Positions 33,242-36,010 of a stretch of 36,010 bases of DNA are shown here, in pieces (within the stretch, counting starts at the first letter, position 1; each line of letters opens with the position of its first letter). Position numbers and translations under genes: made by a program. The notes beneath the pieces are model-generated. The model worked only from the letters and a program-made list of their open reading frames with translations, ran no database searches and was not told where the DNA came from. Origin of the DNA: a virus. The DNA lies in the IMG/VR virus record IMGVR_UViG_3300020051_002041, positions 1 to 36,010 of that record, one strand, 5' to 3'.

Positions 33242-35122
33242 TTAATATGCTGTAGTTGTCTGGTGCACCCAGGCGTTACCTACTGCTTTATATACCATTA
33301 ATGACCTTGTTGGTGTAAGAACAACTAGTCCTGAGGCGCCTTCTGGAGCAAAAACTACATCTTGCACCACTGATTCATTTTGTGTACCATTTGAATCAAC
33401 TGCAATATAACTTACATTTTTAATTGCTTCAACGTTAACGCCGTCAACTGTTGCACCTGCATAAGAAGTAGCATGTATCTTTGCAAGTTTGTTTGCGTTT
33501 ATTGAACCTACTGGATACATATCTGCCAAGTATGCTGCTACTGCATTTTGCAAAGTCACTCCGCTACCAAGACCGGTAATATCCATACTAAATGCAATTG
33601 TTTCTACTGCAACTTTTGTGTCTACATATAATTTATTTGCAGCATCTTGATCGTTATTTGGTGTAGCAAGTCCGGTAATCTTTTGATTATCTGCAATAGC
33701 AATATCGCCTGCTGCTGTAATAGAAATACCTGCTGTTGAGACTACTCGCAAATCGTTAGTTGAACTAATTGTTTTACCGTTGACATTAATTTCATCAACT
33801 TGTAGTTCTGTTAGCGTTCCTAAATTTTCTAAACTACTGTTAATAACTGTAGATTCTAAAGTAGTATTAGATAATTTTGCAACGCCGCCGATCATAAAAG
33901 ATTTAGCAGTGTCGCTGACGTTTACGTTTACGTTAGATGTCCATGCATTAGTAGCTTGTTTCCAAGTAAGAAGCTTTTGTTTAGGAACTGCTGCTTCAGT
34001 AATGTCTAATATTAAACCTGCGTTATCTGCATCAGCTTGATCAAGCACTGTACCGTCGGCTGTTTTTGCAATTTCAATGTTTTTATCTTCTACTCTTAAA
34101 GTTGCAACATCAATACTTGTAGTATCGCCTTCAATTAATAAGTTTCCAGTTACTCTTAAATCGCCTTCTACGTCTAAAGTATACTCAGGAAGTCTATCTG
34201 TTGTAAATATACCTACGCGACCTTCGCTTGCATCAATGTAAATACCATCAACTGTAACCGATCCATATGCGCTTGATTTAACACGCAAACTTAAATCGTG
34301 ATCTGTAAGCTGATTTTCAATATAAAAACGTGGGCCAACAACTTTTTGTACGTTATTTTGCGACAGACCGATTGTTAATCCACCTGAGTTTTGTACAGTT
34401 AAAGTTCCTACTGTAATACCATTTGAATCTGATGGTAAAAATTGGTCAGCTGTTCTAACAACGCCTGTACCTGTTACAAGTGAGTTAGCGCCTGATGCGA
34501 TTCCGTGATACTTAAATGTATCTTTATTAATAATATTAAAGCCTTCGTATATTGTTCCATTTGGATTTGTATCAGTAACTAGTCCTAATATTCTCTGAGA
34601 ATAAATTGGTGTAAATTCTAAATTACTAAACACTCCAGACAGTGTTCCGCCTATATACAAATAAGAAACAGTACGTGAACGACTTTGTAAATCTAACAAA
34701 CTTCCAATTACAAATCCGCTTTGCCCTTGAGTAGCAGTATATTGTGGACCAATTAATATAGTATCTGTTCCGTCATATGCATACAACTGATTGTTTAGGT
34801 TGTCAATCCATAAGTCGCCAGCAACCATTTGTGGTCGCGAATCTTGTACAAATGGTCCGCCAGATGCTTTCCATACTGCACCGTCGTATACTTTTAATCG
34901 CTGATCAGTTACATCCCACCATACCTGTCCTGTTAAAGGATTACTAGGAGCAGCAGTATTTGCAAAACTTTCTAATAACTTAATAAAGTTTTCATTAAAA
35001 TATTCACCGTACCCGGAATAATTTCTACCAACTAACACAAGGTTAGTGCTACTATTATCAATTTGCCCGTCGATTAAATCTGTTAGCAGTGTTCCGTCTG
35101 TCTTGTTTAGTTGATAACTCAT
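33242..35122 (-). CDS. Tail-fibre-like virion protein
   Basis: The N-terminal 140 residues of this 626-residue protein are paralogous to the 31723 gene (NYSGYGEYFNENF, PLTGQVWWD, LKVYDGAVWK, QLYAYDGTDTILIGPQ). The middle has fibre-type segments (GDLRVTGNLLIEGDTT) and a LATPNNDQDAANKLYVDTK motif common in phage tail fibres, with predicted beta strands throughout. GGAAA about 8-9 nt before the ATG at 35122 supports the start. It follows the tail-collar gene by 3 nt. It probably contributes to the distal tail or fibres. Confidence 0.77.
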   Translation of the reverse strand: MSYQLNKTDGTLLTDLIDGQIDNSSTNLVLVGRNYSGYGEYFNENFIKLLESFANTAAPSNPLTGQVWWDVTDQRLKVYDGAVWKASGGPFVQDSRPQMVAGDLWIDNLNNQLYAYDGTDTILIGPQYTATQGQSGFVIGSLLDLQSRSRTVSYLYIGGTLSGVFSNLEFTPIYSQRILGLVTDTNPNGTIYEGFNIINKDTFKYHGIASGANSLVTGTGVVRTADQFLPSDSNGITVGTLTVQNSGGLTIGLSQNNVQKVVGPRFYIENQLTDHDLSLRVKSSAYGSVTVDGIYIDASEGRVGIFTTDRLPEYTLDVEGDLRVTGNLLIEGDTTSIDVATLRVEDKNIEIAKTADGTVLDQADADNAGLILDITEAAVPKQKLLTWKQATNAWTSNVNVNVSDTAKSFMIGGVAKLSNTTLESTVINSSLENLGTLTELQVDEINVNGKTISSTNDLRVVSTAGISITAAGDIAIADNQKITGLATPNNDQDAANKLYVDTKVAVETIAFSMDITGLGSGVTLQNAVAAYLADMYPVGSINANKLAKIHATSYAGATVDGVNVEAIKNVSYIAVDSNGTQNESVVQDVVFAPEGASGLVVLTPTRSLMVYKAVGNAWVHQTTTAY

Positions 35123-35125
35123 GTT

Positions 35126-36010
35126 TTATTTTCCAGTGTAAATTATATAATTTAATGCTAAGTATGGGTTCATTACATTTAATGCAGTGCCTAATACACC
35201 TGTTGTTTTTACACCACCACTTTGTGCTAGACCTTGTGTGCCGCCTAGCCCTGGTTCTATCGAAAGGGTAATTGCGCCAACGTCTTCTGCTGCACCAGAT
35301 GCTTCACGAATTCCGTAGTATTGGTTACCGTTACTACCTTCCATATCGTGCTCATGTTCAGGTAAGTTATCAATTCCAATTGAAGTTGACTCTGCACCTA
35401 AGTTTCCGCCGATTTGGTCAGCCGCAGCATTAGTAACTCTATTAGCACTTGGGCCTCCCAAGTTATCAAGACCTAGTGGGAATCTACCACGCATGTCCGG
35501 AAGCGCAAAATAGTTAACACCAGCATCAGATAATAGTGCAGGGTCTTTAAAGTTAAATCCAATTACGTTATATAACTCAGTGAAATCAGAACGTTTAACT
35601 TCACTTCCGTCACATATTAACCATCCAGTTGGTGCTTCAGTTCCGCCAAATGGCATAATTGCACCCGGAGGCACCAATGGTATTGATTTTAGAAAATTAC
35701 GCTTAGTAATTTTATAAACACCCGTTGTTCCTGTAGTTACGTTTAATAACAATTCGTCAGCATTGCTTGCATCATATGTTACTGTTTTATTTGATATAAA
35801 ACTATTAGCGATTGAAACATTAAATGTTTTAGTGCTTCCGCCAGTTTGTCCATCAAACGAAAAACTGTTTGGCTCAACATCGCCGCTTAACGTAAATGTA
35901 GTTGCACTAGCAAGTCTATCTGCACTGCCTGCGCGGCCACTAACTGTTCCACTTACGTTACCCTGAACATTTCCGTAGAATGTTGTAGCATGTATTTGAT
36001 TAAATTTTAA
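35126..36010 (-). CDS. Tail fibre protein with phage tail-collar domain (5' end beyond window)
   Basis: The frame is open to the right edge, so the start lies outside; a TTG at 35752 is not the start because coding-like fibre sequence continues upstream (SADRLASATTFTLSGDV, SFDGQTGGSTKTF). The C-terminal part carries the tail-collar motif: PPGAIMPFGG, APTGWLICDGSEV, FTELYNVIG, LPDMRGRFPLG, as in T4 gp12-type short fibres and many receptor-binding fibres. Its final 208 residues lie after 35752. It is the anchor for identifying the window as phage. Confidence 0.85.
   Translation of the reverse strand, partial: LKFNQIHATTFYGNVQGNVSGTVSGRAGSADRLASATTFTLSGDVEPNSFSFDGQTGGSTKTFNVSIANSFISNKTVTYDASNADELLLNVTTGTTGVYKITKRNFLKSIPLVPPGAIMPFGGTEAPTGWLICDGSEVKRSDFTELYNVIGFNFKDPALLSDAGVNYFALPDMRGRFPLGLDNLGGPSANRVTNAAADQIGGNLGAESTSIGIDNLPEHEHDMEGSNGNQYYGIREASGAAEDVGAITLSIEPGLGGTQGLAQSGGVKTTGVLGTALNVMNPYLALNYIIYTGK

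Noticed and set aside
35126-35752. Tail-collar gene starting at the TTG at 35752
   Set aside because: The same frame is open and fibre-like all the way to 36010, so the gene is longer and runs off the window.
1-36010. CRISPR arrays, insertion sequences, rRNA genes
   Set aside because: No regularly spaced direct repeats, no transposase-like protein and no rRNA-like sequence were seen.

Overview
The window is a stretch of a tailed-phage genome, most likely a marine T4-like (myovirus-type) phage. It is AT-rich, with GC near one third by eye. Genes are packed with 1-20 nt overlaps and no gap exceeds 70 bp. The right end carries tail-fibre-type virion genes, one with a phage tail-collar domain. 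Promoters of the T4/cyanophage late type (NATAAATA) sit at several transcription-unit heads. I cannot tell from sequence alone whether the host is a cyanobacterium, SAR11 or another marine bacterium.

Layout. (1) 29727-36010, minus strand: five structural genes forming two tandem paralogue pairs plus a tail-collar fibre protein cut by the window edge. (2) 20563-29661, minus strand: an operon behind a near-consensus sigma70 promoter. It holds a small protein, two DXD glycosyltransferase-like proteins, a hypothetical protein, a double-domain glycosyltransferase-like protein, a methyltransferase-like protein, two small unknowns, two radical SAM enzymes and a 2OG-Fe(II) oxygenase. (3) 17832-20573, plus strand: a large two-part unknown, an oxygenase and an SGNH hydrolase. 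(4) 8336-17777, minus strand: a long operon with four radical SAM enzymes, an SDR-like protein, five oxygenases, an SGNH-like protein, an embedded tRNA-Tyr and a GNAT acetyltransferase. (5) 7133-8390, plus: two oxygenase-like genes. (6) 2857-7091, minus: two long radical SAM paralogues, a fatty acid desaturase and an oxygenase. (7) 875-2875, plus: three oxygenases. (8) 1-876, minus: a PP-loop ATPase-like protein.

The outstanding feature is the density of iron-dependent oxidative enzymes: 8 radical SAM proteins and 13 2OG-Fe(II) oxygenase-like proteins in about 24 kb, with desaturase, SDR, GNAT, SGNH, PP-loop and glycosyltransferase-like genes. Part of it looks duplicated: the order SPASM radical SAM, twitch radical SAM, oxygenase occurs at 23961-20563 and again, with insertions, at 16566-11941. 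I infer a virus-encoded tailoring pathway acting on a glycan, lipid or peptide of the virion or host surface. The substrate is not visible in the sequence.

Regulation. Three minus-strand units of the enzyme region start with [G/T]ATAAATA placed exactly 5 nt before the start codon, which predicts leaderless or near-leaderless late mRNAs. Structural genes use the same box with 19-27 nt leaders. The glycosyltransferase/radical SAM operon instead has a host-type promoter, suggesting different timing.
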